Source: Rubrivivax albus (GTDB lineage Bacteria > Pseudomonadota > Gammaproteobacteria > Burkholderiales > Burkholderiaceae_C). Taken from it: DNA of 64,000 nt. The notes beneath the pieces were generated by a model. It was given only the letters and a program-made list of their open reading frames with translations, was not told the origin of the DNA and did not search any database. The stretch's first letter is position 1, and each line of letters begins with the position of its first letter. This document shows positions 45,681 to 54,473 of this stretch, piece by piece. Location of the stretch: positions 1-64,000 of the forward strand of contig NZ_SACT01000006.1 in the NCBI RefSeq assembly GCF_004016515.1, read 5' to 3'. A program made the translations under genes and the position numbers.

Positions 45681-46904
45681 TCAGCGCGGTACCGCGCGGC
45701 CTGGGCGTGGCCCGACGTATCGGGCCTGGACCCACATCCGGCGCCCGTGGGCCCGCTGTTCCAGGGCCTGGGCCATGGTGCCAGCCGCACGGGGAAGGTG
45801 TGCCAGCATCAGCGCAGCCTGGCGCGGTGCCTTCAACGCACGGCGCAGCGCCACCAGGCCGAAGTCCAGCGTTGGGTGCATCGGGCTCCCATCCGCTTCA
45901 GGCGCCAGCCACGAGGCTGCCTCCGACCCGAGCGCGGTGGCCGCCTGCACCAGGGCCGCCGCCCGCGGGTCACCGCGCACGAAAAGATGGTGGTGGATCC
46001 CAGGCAGGGCATCGCCCCGCGCCCGGTGAGCTGCGGCCACCGACGCCAGCGAACCCGTGGCTTCCACCTCGTCGAACATCGCCTCCACAGCCTCGAACTC
46101 GCCGCCACTGAGGCGGGCGAAGCCGTAGGTCAGGCTGGCCAGCAGACAGGCGGCCAGGCTGCCCTGCACCGACGCCACCATGCGGCTGGACAAACCCATC
46201 AGGTTCGTCATCACGTCGGCGCACAGCACCAGGGCCAAACGCAAGGCGTCGTGCCCGGGCTCGGGGACACGCCAGGCCTGGGCCACCTGCAGGTGCAAGG
46301 GAGTGTCCGCCGGTGCCTTCGCCAACCAGCAGGCCACAAAAACCCGCAGGTGCCGGCCAAGCGCGGCGGCCAGGTCGTCACCCTGCAGGTGCACGCCGCC
46401 GTTCAAGTGGGGCATGGCGACACCCCACAGCGCGACGGCCCGCGACGCCGGGTCGGCGTCCTGCAGCTGGTCGGCCATGGTGTGCCACACCGCGGGCAAC
46501 AACGGCGCCGGGCCGCTGAACGCCGCCTCGGGCCGCACCCCCCACAGCACGGCGGCGGCTTCCTCCAGGCTCACCTGCCGGGCCCACGGCACCAGCGACC
46601 GTCCACGCACGACGATGTCGCCATCCACCACGCCGGTCAGTTGGGTGTCCAGCAATGGCAGCCCGTCGAACAGCGTGCCCTGCAGTTCCGGTGTGGCGCA
46701 CGGCCGATCGCGACGGCCCTGGCGCAGGCGATCGACCTCCCAGGCCGGGTAACGGCTCTGCCGCGTCTGCGCCGGATCGGCCACAGCGGTCAGCAGCCCG
46801 CGGCTGACATAGGCGTACAGCGTAGCCTTGCGCACACCCAGCCGCGCCGCCGCTTGGTCGGCACTGAGAAGTTCACCGCTGTAGCGGGGCGTGGACAGGG
46901 TCAT
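45681..46904 (-). CDS. HTH protein with degenerate citrate synthase domain
   Basis: A 407-residue protein with an N-terminal MerR/excisionase-type helix-turn-helix (residues 12-60: LSADQAAARLGVRKATLYAYVSRGLL, then SRYPAWEVDRLRQ) fused to a citrate-synthase fold (about 80-395). Key catalytic positions are lost: the HGG motif before the alpha-helix is LSGG (Ser266 for His), and the DHE loop reads CADVMTN. GIHHH (His304) and LDFGL (Asp347) remain. This argues for a sensor-regulator rather than an active synthase. It is divergent from a TonB receptor gene. Confidence 0.82.
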   Translation of the reverse strand: MTLSTPRYSGELLSADQAAARLGVRKATLYAYVSRGLLTAVADPAQTRQSRYPAWEVDRLRQGRRDRPCATPELQGTLFDGLPLLDTQLTGVVDGDIVVRGRSLVPWARQVSLEEAAAVLWGVRPEAAFSGPAPLLPAVWHTMADQLQDADPASRAVALWGVAMPHLNGGVHLQGDDLAAALGRHLRVFVACWLAKAPADTPLHLQVAQAWRVPEPGHDALRLALVLCADVMTNLMGLSSRMVASVQGSLAACLLASLTYGFARLSGGEFEAVEAMFDEVEATGSLASVAAAHRARGDALPGIHHHLFVRGDPRAAALVQAATALGSEAASWLAPEADGSPMHPTLDFGLVALRRALKAPRQAALMLAHLPRAAGTMAQALEQRAHGRRMWVQARYVGPRPGRAVPR

Positions 46905-46916
46905 GGCATGCTTGAC

Positions 46917-46933
46917 TTGATTACATTGATCAA
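46917..46933. promoter_or_regulatory. Inverted repeat between HTH/citrate-synthase-like gene and TonB receptor
   Basis: TTGAT-TACATTG-ATCAA is a perfect 5-bp-arm repeat 13 bp upstream of the HTH gene start, and the minus strand reads TGTAAT (46925-46920), a near-consensus -10. It is the best candidate operator for the HTH protein, possibly autoregulatory. Confidence 0.45.
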
Positions 46934-47036
46934 CATTGACGATAGCGCAGGCGACCGGCTGCAATGCAGGCGACGTGCAGCCCCCGCACTCGATGCCCGT
47001 GCTGTTGCCGACTCGACCTTGCCCACCCGTGCTGCC

Positions 47037-49250
47037 ATGCCAAGCTCGTCGCCATACCGCCGTCGCCCCTCCGGGTGCTACCTCCTGGCCGTGCCGGCAG
47101 CCGTCTGGCATGCGCTCGTCGCCGCGCAGAGCCCAGCCCCGGCACCGCCGGCCCAGCGGGTGGAGATCCGCGCCGACCCCGGCAGCGAACGACGGGCAGA
47201 CGTCGCGGGGCGGCAGGTGGTCGGGCGCGCCGATCTGCTGCGCCACGGCGACACGCAACTGGCCGACGCCCTGCAGCGGGTGCCGGGCATCACGGTCGAG
47301 CGCCGCGGACAGGCCGTCGAACTGAAGCTCTCGGCCCTGGGCGACGGCCGCACGCTGGTGCTGCTCAACGGGGAGCCGCTGCCCCGGGGGGTGCCGCTGG
47401 ACAGCATCGCGCTAGACAGCCTGGAACGCGTGGAGATCATCAACGGCGCCTCGGTGGAGACGGCCCAGGCCATTGCCGGCACGATCAACCTGGTCACGCG
47501 CAGACCCACGGCGCTGGCCACGCGCGACTTCCGGCTGAGCCTGGCCAGCGAGTGGGGCCTGCCGCAGGCGTCGGCCACGCTGAACCTGGGCGACGCGGTG
47601 GGGGCTGCCACCTGGGGTCTGGGCCTGACGCTCAGCAGCGACCGGCGGCGCTGGCCCGCCACCGACGTGCTGGCGCGGCGTGACGTGGGCACCGGCAGCG
47701 AAACGCAGCGCACGCGCACCGACAAGCGTGAGTACGACCACAGCGACGCCATCAGCCTCAACCCGCGCCTGTCGTGGAAGCGTGGCGACGAGACGGGCGG
47801 CCAGTGGCAGCTCAGCACCGACCACAGCCTGCGCCTTGCCCAGGCCAACGGCGGCGTGGCCGACCGGCGCACCCCGTTGCGCGGGCCGCCGCCAGCCCAG
47901 CAGACCAGTGACATGGCACTGAACTACCAGCGCCTGTTCTGGCGCTGGCGCGTCCAGGCCCAGCACCAGGCCACCGACAGCGCGAAGACCGAGGCCCGGG
48001 CGAATATCACCTATGCCCGCCGCGACCAGCAGGCACGCGCCCTGGGCTATGACTTCGATCAGCGCCTGGTGCAGGACACGGCCGTGGACGGGCTGGCGGT
48101 GGACGAATCGCTGGTGCTGAACCTGAACCACCAGCGACCGCTGGGCGAGACGCACCGCCTGAGCCTGGGCGCCGAGTGGGAGCAGGCACGCCGCAAGGAG
48201 GACCGCGTGCAGACCGAACAGGACCTGCCCGGCGGCCTGCCGCCGGACAACCTGGACGAGCGCTTCGACGCGCGCGTTCAACGCCATGCGTTCTACCTGC
48301 AGGACGAGTGGGCACCGGACGACCGCACCGCGATGCAGCTCGGCGTGCGCATGGAGCGCCTGGAGACCGACAGCCGCGGCAACGTGTTCGACACCGTCCG
48401 GCAGACGCACAGCCTGGTGGGCCCGGTGCTGCGGGCCTCGTGGCGGCCTGGCAGCGGGCGAGGCACGGTGAAGCTCGGCCTGTCGCGCGGATTCAAGTTG
48501 CCGGCGCCGCGCGACGTGATGCCGCGCCGCTACGTGCCGATCGCGGTCTCCCCCACGTCACCCGCGCAGTCGGGCAACCCCGACCTGCAGCCGGAACGCG
48601 CCTGGAGCCTGGACGCCAGCTGGCAGGACAAGGTGGCTGCGTTCGGTGGCGACATGGTGCTGTCGGCATCGCTGCGGCGCATCGACGACGTGATGCTCGA
48701 CCGCCTGATTGCCCAGCCTGCGGTGCTGAACGCGCCCTGGCTGCTGCAGCGGGTCAACGCCGGCCGCGCCTGGTCCACCGGCCTGACACTGGAACTGCGC
48801 GGGCAGCTCGAACACACCGCGCTGGCGGGCGCACCGCTGCGCTGGACCGCGAGCGGCTCACTGGCACGCTCACGGCTGTCGGACGTCACGGGCCCGGACC
48901 CGGCCTTGCCCGGTCAGGCACCATGGCAGCTGAAGATCGGTCTGACGCAGGCCCTTCCACGAGGCTGGACGGCCCAGCTCGGGCTCGAGGCCCGCGGCGC
49001 GTCGAAGGCCGACCTGCCCACCGACAGGCGCATCGAGAACCTCTCGCGCCATGGCCTGGATGCCAGCCTCGGCTGGCAGCCCAGGCGCGGACAGACGTGG
49101 CGCCTCTCGGTCGCCCAGCTGGCCGCGTCGGACGACGTGACCTTGCGGACGGTGGGTGTCACCGAGGCCGGCGGGGCCGCCGTCTACACCGCCCGCGAAG
49201 CCTGGCACCGCGACACGGTGTGGCGCTTCGGCCTGGACAGCACGTTCTGA
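47037..49250 (+). CDS. TonB-dependent outer membrane receptor
   Basis: A 737-residue outer-membrane receptor. N-terminal export signal (about 1-30), plug domain (about 45-160: GRADLLRHGDTQLADALQRVPGITVERRG, RTLVLLNGEPLPRGVPLDSIALDSLERVEIINGA), and a 22-strand-type barrel ending in a C-terminal Phe (FGLDSTF). The NPDLQPERAWSLDASWQ segment is typical of the barrel. No CirA/FecA signalling extension is seen. Cargo unknown; divergent from the HTH/citrate-synthase-like gene that may sense a related metabolite. Confidence 0.92.
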   Translation: MPSSSPYRRRPSGCYLLAVPAAVWHALVAAQSPAPAPPAQRVEIRADPGSERRADVAGRQVVGRADLLRHGDTQLADALQRVPGITVERRGQAVELKLSALGDGRTLVLLNGEPLPRGVPLDSIALDSLERVEIINGASVETAQAIAGTINLVTRRPTALATRDFRLSLASEWGLPQASATLNLGDAVGAATWGLGLTLSSDRRRWPATDVLARRDVGTGSETQRTRTDKREYDHSDAISLNPRLSWKRGDETGGQWQLSTDHSLRLAQANGGVADRRTPLRGPPPAQQTSDMALNYQRLFWRWRVQAQHQATDSAKTEARANITYARRDQQARALGYDFDQRLVQDTAVDGLAVDESLVLNLNHQRPLGETHRLSLGAEWEQARRKEDRVQTEQDLPGGLPPDNLDERFDARVQRHAFYLQDEWAPDDRTAMQLGVRMERLETDSRGNVFDTVRQTHSLVGPVLRASWRPGSGRGTVKLGLSRGFKLPAPRDVMPRRYVPIAVSPTSPAQSGNPDLQPERAWSLDASWQDKVAAFGGDMVLSASLRRIDDVMLDRLIAQPAVLNAPWLLQRVNAGRAWSTGLTLELRGQLEHTALAGAPLRWTASGSLARSRLSDVTGPDPALPGQAPWQLKIGLTQALPRGWTAQLGLEARGASKADLPTDRRIENLSRHGLDASLGWQPRRGQTWRLSVAQLAASDDVTLRTVGVTEAGGAAVYTAREAWHRDTVWRFGLDSTF

Positions 49251-49269
49251 CGCCCGGGCCCGCCGCAGG

Positions 49270-49884
49270 TCACGGCGGCAGCACCTGCCCCGCCAGCACC
49301 GCGATCGACCGTTTCAGCGCCACCCAGTCGGCATCGTCGTGCAGATCCAGCCCGCCGAAGAGGCGGATCCGCCGGCTGCGCAGCAGCAGGTGCTGCACGC
49401 CGGCCACCAGCAGCAGCGTCACGTGGCGCAGATGCGGCCGGGCCGCCATCTCCCGCCCGCCCAGCACGGCGAAAGCCTGCTCGCCCCACTGCTCGCGCTC
49501 CTCTTCCAGGATCGCCGTGAGTGCGTTGCGCTCCACGATCTCGGCGGCCATGACCTCCAGCGTCAGTGGCCGTGCACGCAGGGCGTCGATGAAGTGCTCG
49601 AAGAACGTGGCCCAGCGTTGGGCGGCCGGCCGGTCCAGCAGGCCCGGCTGCATGGCCAGCAGCTCGTCCACGCTCGGCCAGAAGCGCCCGCTGCGGCCCC
49701 AGGCGCGCAGCAGGCCCGGCAGGCCGTCGAAATAGCGGTAGATCAGCACTTTGTCCGTGCCGGCCTCGCGCGCCACGGCGTTGACGCCGAGGGCGCCGAA
49801 GCCATCGCGCGCCAGCACCGTGCCCACGGCGGCGAGCAGGCGCTCCTCGGTAGCGGCGCGGTCGCGCCCGGCCGGGCCGGCCAT
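49270..49884 (-). CDS. TetR/AcrR family regulator
   Basis: A 204-residue TetR-type repressor. The N-terminal DNA-binding domain is residues 8-55 (ATEERLLAAVGTVLARDGFGALGVNAVAREAGTDKVLIYRYFDG). The C-terminal ligand domain is family-typical but not diagnostic. It follows the Acg-family gene after 3 bp, so both share the promoter with the 20-bp palindrome at 51086-51105, and autorepression is likely. Confidence 0.9.
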   Translation of the reverse strand: MAGPAGRDRAATEERLLAAVGTVLARDGFGALGVNAVAREAGTDKVLIYRYFDGLPGLLRAWGRSGRFWPSVDELLAMQPGLLDRPAAQRWATFFEHFIDALRARPLTLEVMAAEIVERNALTAILEEEREQWGEQAFAVLGGREMAARPHLRHVTLLLVAGVQHLLLRSRRIRLFGGLDLHDDADWVALKRSIAVLAGQVLPP

Positions 49885-49887
49885 GCG

Positions 49888-51072
49888 TCAGGCCTTGAGC
49901 ACATGGGCGTCCACGCCGCGCCGCGGGGCCGGGCCGACCGGCGGCGCGTAGCCCACCCGGGCCCACATCTGGATCGTCTGCCCGTCGCGCACGTCCAGCG
50001 CCTGGCGCAGGGCACGGTACGGCCGGGCCACCTCCGGGTACTCCTGCAGCGCCTGCTGCAGCGGCTGCATCGCCAGGCCGTGCGCCGTGGCGGCCAGCTG
50101 CACCCGTGCATAGGCGCGGCCGGCGGCCACCTGCGCTTCGCGGCTGTTGTCCGGGGTGACCATCCACAGGAAGCCCGGCGTGGTGGCGATCTTGGCGTTG
50201 AAGTCGTCGATCTGGCTGCGGGTGGCGAAGTCGTCGGGGCCGGGCGCCACGCTGCGGTCGAAGAGGCCAAGGCGCGTCATCCAGACCACCATCGGGTCCA
50301 TCAGCGTCAGGCCGTCGCGGTGCGCCGCGACCTCCTTTGCGCCCACGCGCAGCACCTTGAAGGTCTCGAGCATCGCCGCCGGCGTGGTCAGTTCGGCCTT
50401 CCATGCATCGGCGGCGATGCGGCGGTGCACGGCCAGCGCGTCGGCGCCGCCTGCGCCGCCTGCGCCGCCGGCGCCGGCATAGGCCAGCGGCACGCCCAGC
50501 GTCGCCGCCGCATCGGCCATCGCCTGCCAGGCCTCGGCCGGCACCGGCCGCGCGGCGTCGTAGGCCTCGCGATTGGTGTGGCGTTGCGGGATCTGCGCGA
50601 ACAGCGGGTCGCGGGCCACGCCGGCGTCGGGTACCAGGCGGATGCGGGCCACCGGCCGCTCGTCCACCCCGTCCGGCCCGAAGGCGCCGTCGGGAAAGAG
50701 CTGGATGTGCGCGCGCAGGCCGCGTTCTCGCGCGGCGATGTCCAGCAACTCGATGAAGGTGCCCTGACTCATCATGATCTGGCGCGAGAACGGGTCCGTC
50801 ACCGGCAGCAGCCGCGTGCGGTCGCAGTACAGCGTGATCACCTCCGGCTCGCGCAGGTCCACCAGCCAGGCCTGCAGGTTGTGCGAATGCGGCGCCAGGA
50901 TGGCCCAGCCCAGCACCCAGCGGCGCGGGTCGGCGTCCACAGCCAGTTCACCCGGGCCACGCCAGGCGGCGATGGCCTCGTCGGGCACGGTCTCGGCGCA
51001 GCCGGTGGCTGCCACGCCGGCGGCGCCGATGCCGCCGGCCCCCAGCGTGCGAAGAAAGGTCCGTCGCTGCAT
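49888..51072 (-). CDS. Tat-exported Acg-family FMN oxidoreductase
   Basis: A 394-residue nitroreductase-fold protein of the Acg family. N-terminal twin-arginine signal MQRRTFLRTLGAGGIGAAG with a possible lipobox ending ATGC, then the FMN-binding body (APHSHNLQAWLVDL, and a SREAQVAAGRAYARVQLAATA helix). Start 51072 has AGGAG upstream. Acg proteins are linked to stress; catalytic activity is uncertain. The GAGGAGGAGGA repeat inside (about residues 200-215) is low complexity. Confidence 0.8.
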   Translation of the reverse strand: MQRRTFLRTLGAGGIGAAGVAATGCAETVPDEAIAAWRGPGELAVDADPRRWVLGWAILAPHSHNLQAWLVDLREPEVITLYCDRTRLLPVTDPFSRQIMMSQGTFIELLDIAARERGLRAHIQLFPDGAFGPDGVDERPVARIRLVPDAGVARDPLFAQIPQRHTNREAYDAARPVPAEAWQAMADAAATLGVPLAYAGAGGAGGAGGADALAVHRRIAADAWKAELTTPAAMLETFKVLRVGAKEVAAHRDGLTLMDPMVVWMTRLGLFDRSVAPGPDDFATRSQIDDFNAKIATTPGFLWMVTPDNSREAQVAAGRAYARVQLAATAHGLAMQPLQQALQEYPEVARPYRALRQALDVRDGQTIQMWARVGYAPPVGPAPRRGVDAHVLKA

Positions 51073-51085
51073 CGCGCATCTCCTG

Positions 51086-51105
51086 ATGTCACCATAAGGT
51101 GACAT
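51086..51105. promoter_or_regulatory. Perfect TetR-type operator before acg-tetR
   Basis: ATGTCACC-ATAA-GGTGACAT is a perfect 20-bp palindrome starting 14 bp upstream of the Acg start, between the ribosome site and the presumed promoter. It is the expected binding site for the TetR encoded as the second gene of the unit. Confidence 0.75.
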
Positions 51106-51268
51106 GACGATACGCCGCCACCCTGCAGCCTGTCAACGCACGCTGCGCCGGATGCGCACCGCAGGGACTTGATGCGCATCAAGCGTTGCCGTGCCGCCCC
51201 GCCCGACGCCGAGGGTTGCCGTTACGCTGGATGCCGTACCCGCACAGATCCACCCGAAGAGGCCCCGT

Positions 51269-52624
51269 ATGCAGATCCACTTCCATGGCGCCACCGACTG
51301 CGTCACCGGCTCCCGCCACCTCGTCGACATCGGCGGCACCCGCATCGGCCTGGACTGCGGGCTGTTCCAGGGTTTCAAGGTGCTGCGCGAGCGCAACTGG
51401 GCCGAGCCGCCGTCCGACCTGCTGGCCGCCGATGCCTTCGTGCTCAGCCACGCCCACCTGGACCACAGCGGCTGGTTGCCGGTGCTCGTCAAGCACGGCT
51501 GGAAGGGGCCGGTGTACGCATCGCCGGCCACCATCGACCTGGCCCAGGTGCTGCTGCTGGATGCCGCCCACCTGAACGAGGAGGATGCGCGCCGCGCCAA
51601 CCGCTACGGCTACAGCAAGCACGAGAAGGCGCTGCCGCTGTACACGCGCAAGGAGGCGCACCGCGCGCTGGCGCTGCTCAAGCCCCTGCGCCCCGGCCAG
51701 CTGCAGCGCGTGGGCGGGGCCACGTTGACGCTGTCCCCGGTGGGCCACCTGCTCGGCGCCTGCGCCGTGCGCGTGGAAGGCGGCGGCGAATCGCTGCTGT
51801 TCTCCGGCGACGTCGGCCGCAGCGACGACCTGCTGATGCCACCACCGGCCGCGGCTCCGGGCGCCGACGTGCTGCTGGTCGAATCCACCTACGGCAACCG
51901 CCGTCACCCCCAGACCGACGTGGCGGCGGAACTCGGCGCCATCGTGCGCGACACCATCGGCCGCGGCGGCAGCGTGCTGCTGCCGTCCTTCGCGGTCGGC
52001 CGGGCGCAGGCGCTGCTGCTGGCCATCCAGCGGCTCAAGGCCGCCGGCGAGATCCCGCACAAGCTGCCGGTGTTCCTGGACAGCCCGATGGCCATCGCCG
52101 CCACCGAGCTCTACCGGCGCCATGCCCGCCTGCTGCGCATCCCGGCGCGCGAGTCCCGCACGCTGATGGACACCGTGCACGCGGTGGAGACGGCCCAGCA
52201 GTCGATGCGGCTGACGCGCATGCGCTACCCGGCCATCGTCATCAGCGCCAGCGGCATGGCCACCGGCGGGCGCGTGCTCCACCACCTCAAGCACCTGGCG
52301 CCCGACCCGCGCAACCACCTGGTGTTCGCCGGTTTCCAGGTCGGCGGCAGCCGCGGTGCGCGCATCGTCGCCGGCGAGCCGGAGGTCAAGATCCACGGCG
52401 AGTACGTGCCTGTACGTGCCCAGGTCAGCCAGCTCGAGGGCTTCAGCGGCCATGCCGACGCCGACGGCCTGCTGGCCTGGCTGCGCACGATGCCGGCCGC
52501 ACCGAAGCAGACCTTCGTCGTGCACGGCGAACCCGATGCCGCCGACACCCTGCGCCACCGCATCCAGGACGAACTGCGCTGGCGGGTGCGTGTGCCGCAG
52601 CACGGCGAGACGGTCCGCGCCTGA
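51269..52624 (+). CDS. Beta-CASP metallo-beta-lactamase-fold RNA-processing hydrolase
   Basis: A 451-residue MBL-fold nuclease-type protein. The zinc motif is HAHLDHSGWL, with SPVGHLLGA and FSGDVGR as further ligands. The beta-CASP insertion holds VESTYGNRRHP, SGMATGGRVLHHL and FAGFQVGGSRGARIVAG, and the C-terminal HGE motif follows. It belongs to the YSH1/RNA-specificity group acting on nucleic acids in the cytoplasm. The stop overlaps the start of the membrane protein gene by one base. Confidence 0.9.
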   Translation: MQIHFHGATDCVTGSRHLVDIGGTRIGLDCGLFQGFKVLRERNWAEPPSDLLAADAFVLSHAHLDHSGWLPVLVKHGWKGPVYASPATIDLAQVLLLDAAHLNEEDARRANRYGYSKHEKALPLYTRKEAHRALALLKPLRPGQLQRVGGATLTLSPVGHLLGACAVRVEGGGESLLFSGDVGRSDDLLMPPPAAAPGADVLLVESTYGNRRHPQTDVAAELGAIVRDTIGRGGSVLLPSFAVGRAQALLLAIQRLKAAGEIPHKLPVFLDSPMAIAATELYRRHARLLRIPARESRTLMDTVHAVETAQQSMRLTRMRYPAIVISASGMATGGRVLHHLKHLAPDPRNHLVFAGFQVGGSRGARIVAGEPEVKIHGEYVPVRAQVSQLEGFSGHADADGLLAWLRTMPAAPKQTFVVHGEPDAADTLRHRIQDELRWRVRVPQHGETVRA

Positions 52625-53907
52625 TGCCGCCGGACCTGCCACCGGACGTGCTGGGTGGCTCGGTGGCACTGGGCGCGGGGCTGCTGATCGGCCTGGAGCG
52701 TGAGCGCCGCAAGGGCCGCGGCGCCGGGCGGCAGGCCGCCGGCATCCGCAGCTTCACGCTGGCGGCGCTGGCCGGCGCGCTGGCGCAGGGCCTGCAGCAG
52801 CCGACCCTGGTGGCGCTGGCCGGCGCCGTGATCGTGGTGCTGTCGGCCCTGGCCTACTGGCGCAGCCCGCGCAACGACCCCGGCCTGACCACCGAACTGG
52901 CGCTGTTCGTCACCTTCCTGATCGGCGTGCTGGCCATGCGCCAGCCGGCCTGGGGCGCGGGGGCGGCCGCCATCGTGGCCGGCCTGCTGGCCGCGCGCGA
53001 GCGTCTGCACCGCTTCGCGACCCGCGCGATGAGCGAAGGCGAACTGCACGACGCGCTGCTGCTGGCGGCACTGGTGCTGGTGGTGCTGCCGCTGACGCCC
53101 GCCGAGCCCATCGCGGGGCTGGGCGGGCTGGTGCCGCGCACGCTGGTGCTGCTGGCGGTGCTGATCCTGGCCTTGCAGGGTGCCGGCCATGTGGCCGGGC
53201 GCTGGCTGGGCCCGCGGGCCGGGCCGCTGCTGGCCGGACTGCTGTCGGGCTTCGTCTCGAGCACCGCCACGGTGGCCTCGATGGGCACGCGCGTGCGAGC
53301 CGAGCCGGCCAGGCGCGCGGCCTGGGAGGGCGGTGCCATGATGTCCACCGCCGCCACCTGGGTGCAGGTCGTGGTGATGCTGCTGGCGGTGGCGCCGACG
53401 CTGGCCCTTCGCGTGGCGCCGGCCGCGGCGGCCGGCGCGGGAGTGGCGGCCCTCACGGGCCTCTGGCGTGGTCGGCAATCGCCACCTGACGCCCCGTCGC
53501 CCGCCGGTCCGCGACCCCGCGTCCCCGCGCCTGACCGGGCAGGACCGTTGCGCGTGCGCGCCGCGCTGATCGTGGCCTTGCTGCTCGTGGGTGTGGCCCT
53601 GCTGGTGCGTGGCGCGCAGGCGCTGATGGGTGACACCGGTGTGCTGGCCGGCGCGGCACTGGGTGCCCTGGCCGACGCCCATGCGGCGGTCGCGTCGCTG
53701 GGCACGCTCCAGACCTCGGGCCGCATCGACAGCGCACTGGCCCTTGGCGGTGTGCTGATGGCCGTGGCCACCAACAGCGTGACGCGGGTGGTCGCCGCAG
53801 GGGTGGCCGGCGGTGCGGCCTATGCGCGCCGCGTGGGTCTGTCGCTGCTGGCCTCGGGTGCAGCGGCCGGCGCGGTCATGGCGCTGCTGCCAGGTGCCGC
53901 GCCATGA
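52624..53907 (+). CDS. MgtC/SapB-DUF4010 membrane protein
   Basis: A 427-residue polytopic membrane protein. The N-terminal MgtC/SapB motif is GAGLLIGLERERRKGRG with IRSFTL; the C-terminal two thirds match DUF4010, with GLLSGFVSSTATVASMG and ADAHAAVASLGTLQ. About eleven hydrophobic helices are visible. Transport or sensing role is unknown. It is coupled to the beta-CASP gene upstream (1-bp overlap) and to a small membrane protein downstream (ATGA). Confidence 0.87.
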   Translation: MPPDLPPDVLGGSVALGAGLLIGLERERRKGRGAGRQAAGIRSFTLAALAGALAQGLQQPTLVALAGAVIVVLSALAYWRSPRNDPGLTTELALFVTFLIGVLAMRQPAWGAGAAAIVAGLLAARERLHRFATRAMSEGELHDALLLAALVLVVLPLTPAEPIAGLGGLVPRTLVLLAVLILALQGAGHVAGRWLGPRAGPLLAGLLSGFVSSTATVASMGTRVRAEPARRAAWEGGAMMSTAATWVQVVVMLLAVAPTLALRVAPAAAAGAGVAALTGLWRGRQSPPDAPSPAGPRPRVPAPDRAGPLRVRAALIVALLLVGVALLVRGAQALMGDTGVLAGAALGALADAHAAVASLGTLQTSGRIDSALALGGVLMAVATNSVTRVVAAGVAGGAAYARRVGLSLLASGAAAGAVMALLPGAAP

Positions 53908-54311
53908 GTCTCGACCTGTTCCTGCGGGTGCTGGCCCTGTGCGTCGCCCTGGCGGGCGTGGAGACCCTGCACGGCATCGCCCGTACCGTGCTGCTGGCAC
54001 CGCGCATCGGAAAGGCGCGCGCCGTGCAGCTCAGCGTGGTGTCCGGCACGCTGCTCGCCTTCGGCGTGTGCGCCCTGCTCGTGCCCGGGATCGGGCTTCA
54101 GGGGGCCCGTCAGCACCTCATCCTGGGGCTGGCGCTCGCCGCCTTCATGGCCACCTTCGACATGGCCTTCGGCCGCCTGGTGCTGCGCCTGAAGTGGCGC
54201 CGCATCCTGCAGGACTTCAACCCGGCCAGCGGCAACTACCTGACCCTTGGCCTGGTGGCGCTGATCGGCCTGCCGTGGCTGGTCTGGGCGATGACCCACC
54301 ACACCGCGTGA
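53904..54311 (+). CDS. Small membrane protein of unknown function
   Basis: A 135-residue protein with four hydrophobic helices (for example FLRVLALCVALAGVETLHGI and LGLALAAFMATFDMAFGRLV). I do not recognise its family. The ATG overlaps the stop of the DUF4010 gene, and three genes (beta-CASP, DUF4010, this) form a tightly coupled unit. A hairpin follows 24 bp after its stop. Confidence 0.75.
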   Translation: MSLDLFLRVLALCVALAGVETLHGIARTVLLAPRIGKARAVQLSVVSGTLLAFGVCALLVPGIGLQGARQHLILGLALAAFMATFDMAFGRLVLRLKWRRILQDFNPASGNYLTLGLVALIGLPWLVWAMTHHTA

Positions 54312-54334
54312 CGGGACCGGCGCATCGCCACCCT

Positions 54335-54353
54335 GCAGACGCGCAGCGTCTGC
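54335..54353. terminator. Hairpin after the beta-CASP/DUF4010 unit
   Basis: GCAGACGC-GCA-GCGTCTGC is an 8-bp perfect stem with a 3-nt loop, 24 bp after the stop. No U-tract follows, so terminator activity is only possible. Confidence 0.45.
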
Positions 54354-54473
54354 CGAGGCGGTCGAGCCCGAGGGTCTGGTCTGAGCGACGCCTGACCAGG
54401 CACGCGGGTGCCGAGGGGTGGGCTGCGGTCTAATACGCCCATCGCCCTTCGAAGCCCCTGCGGCACACCGACC

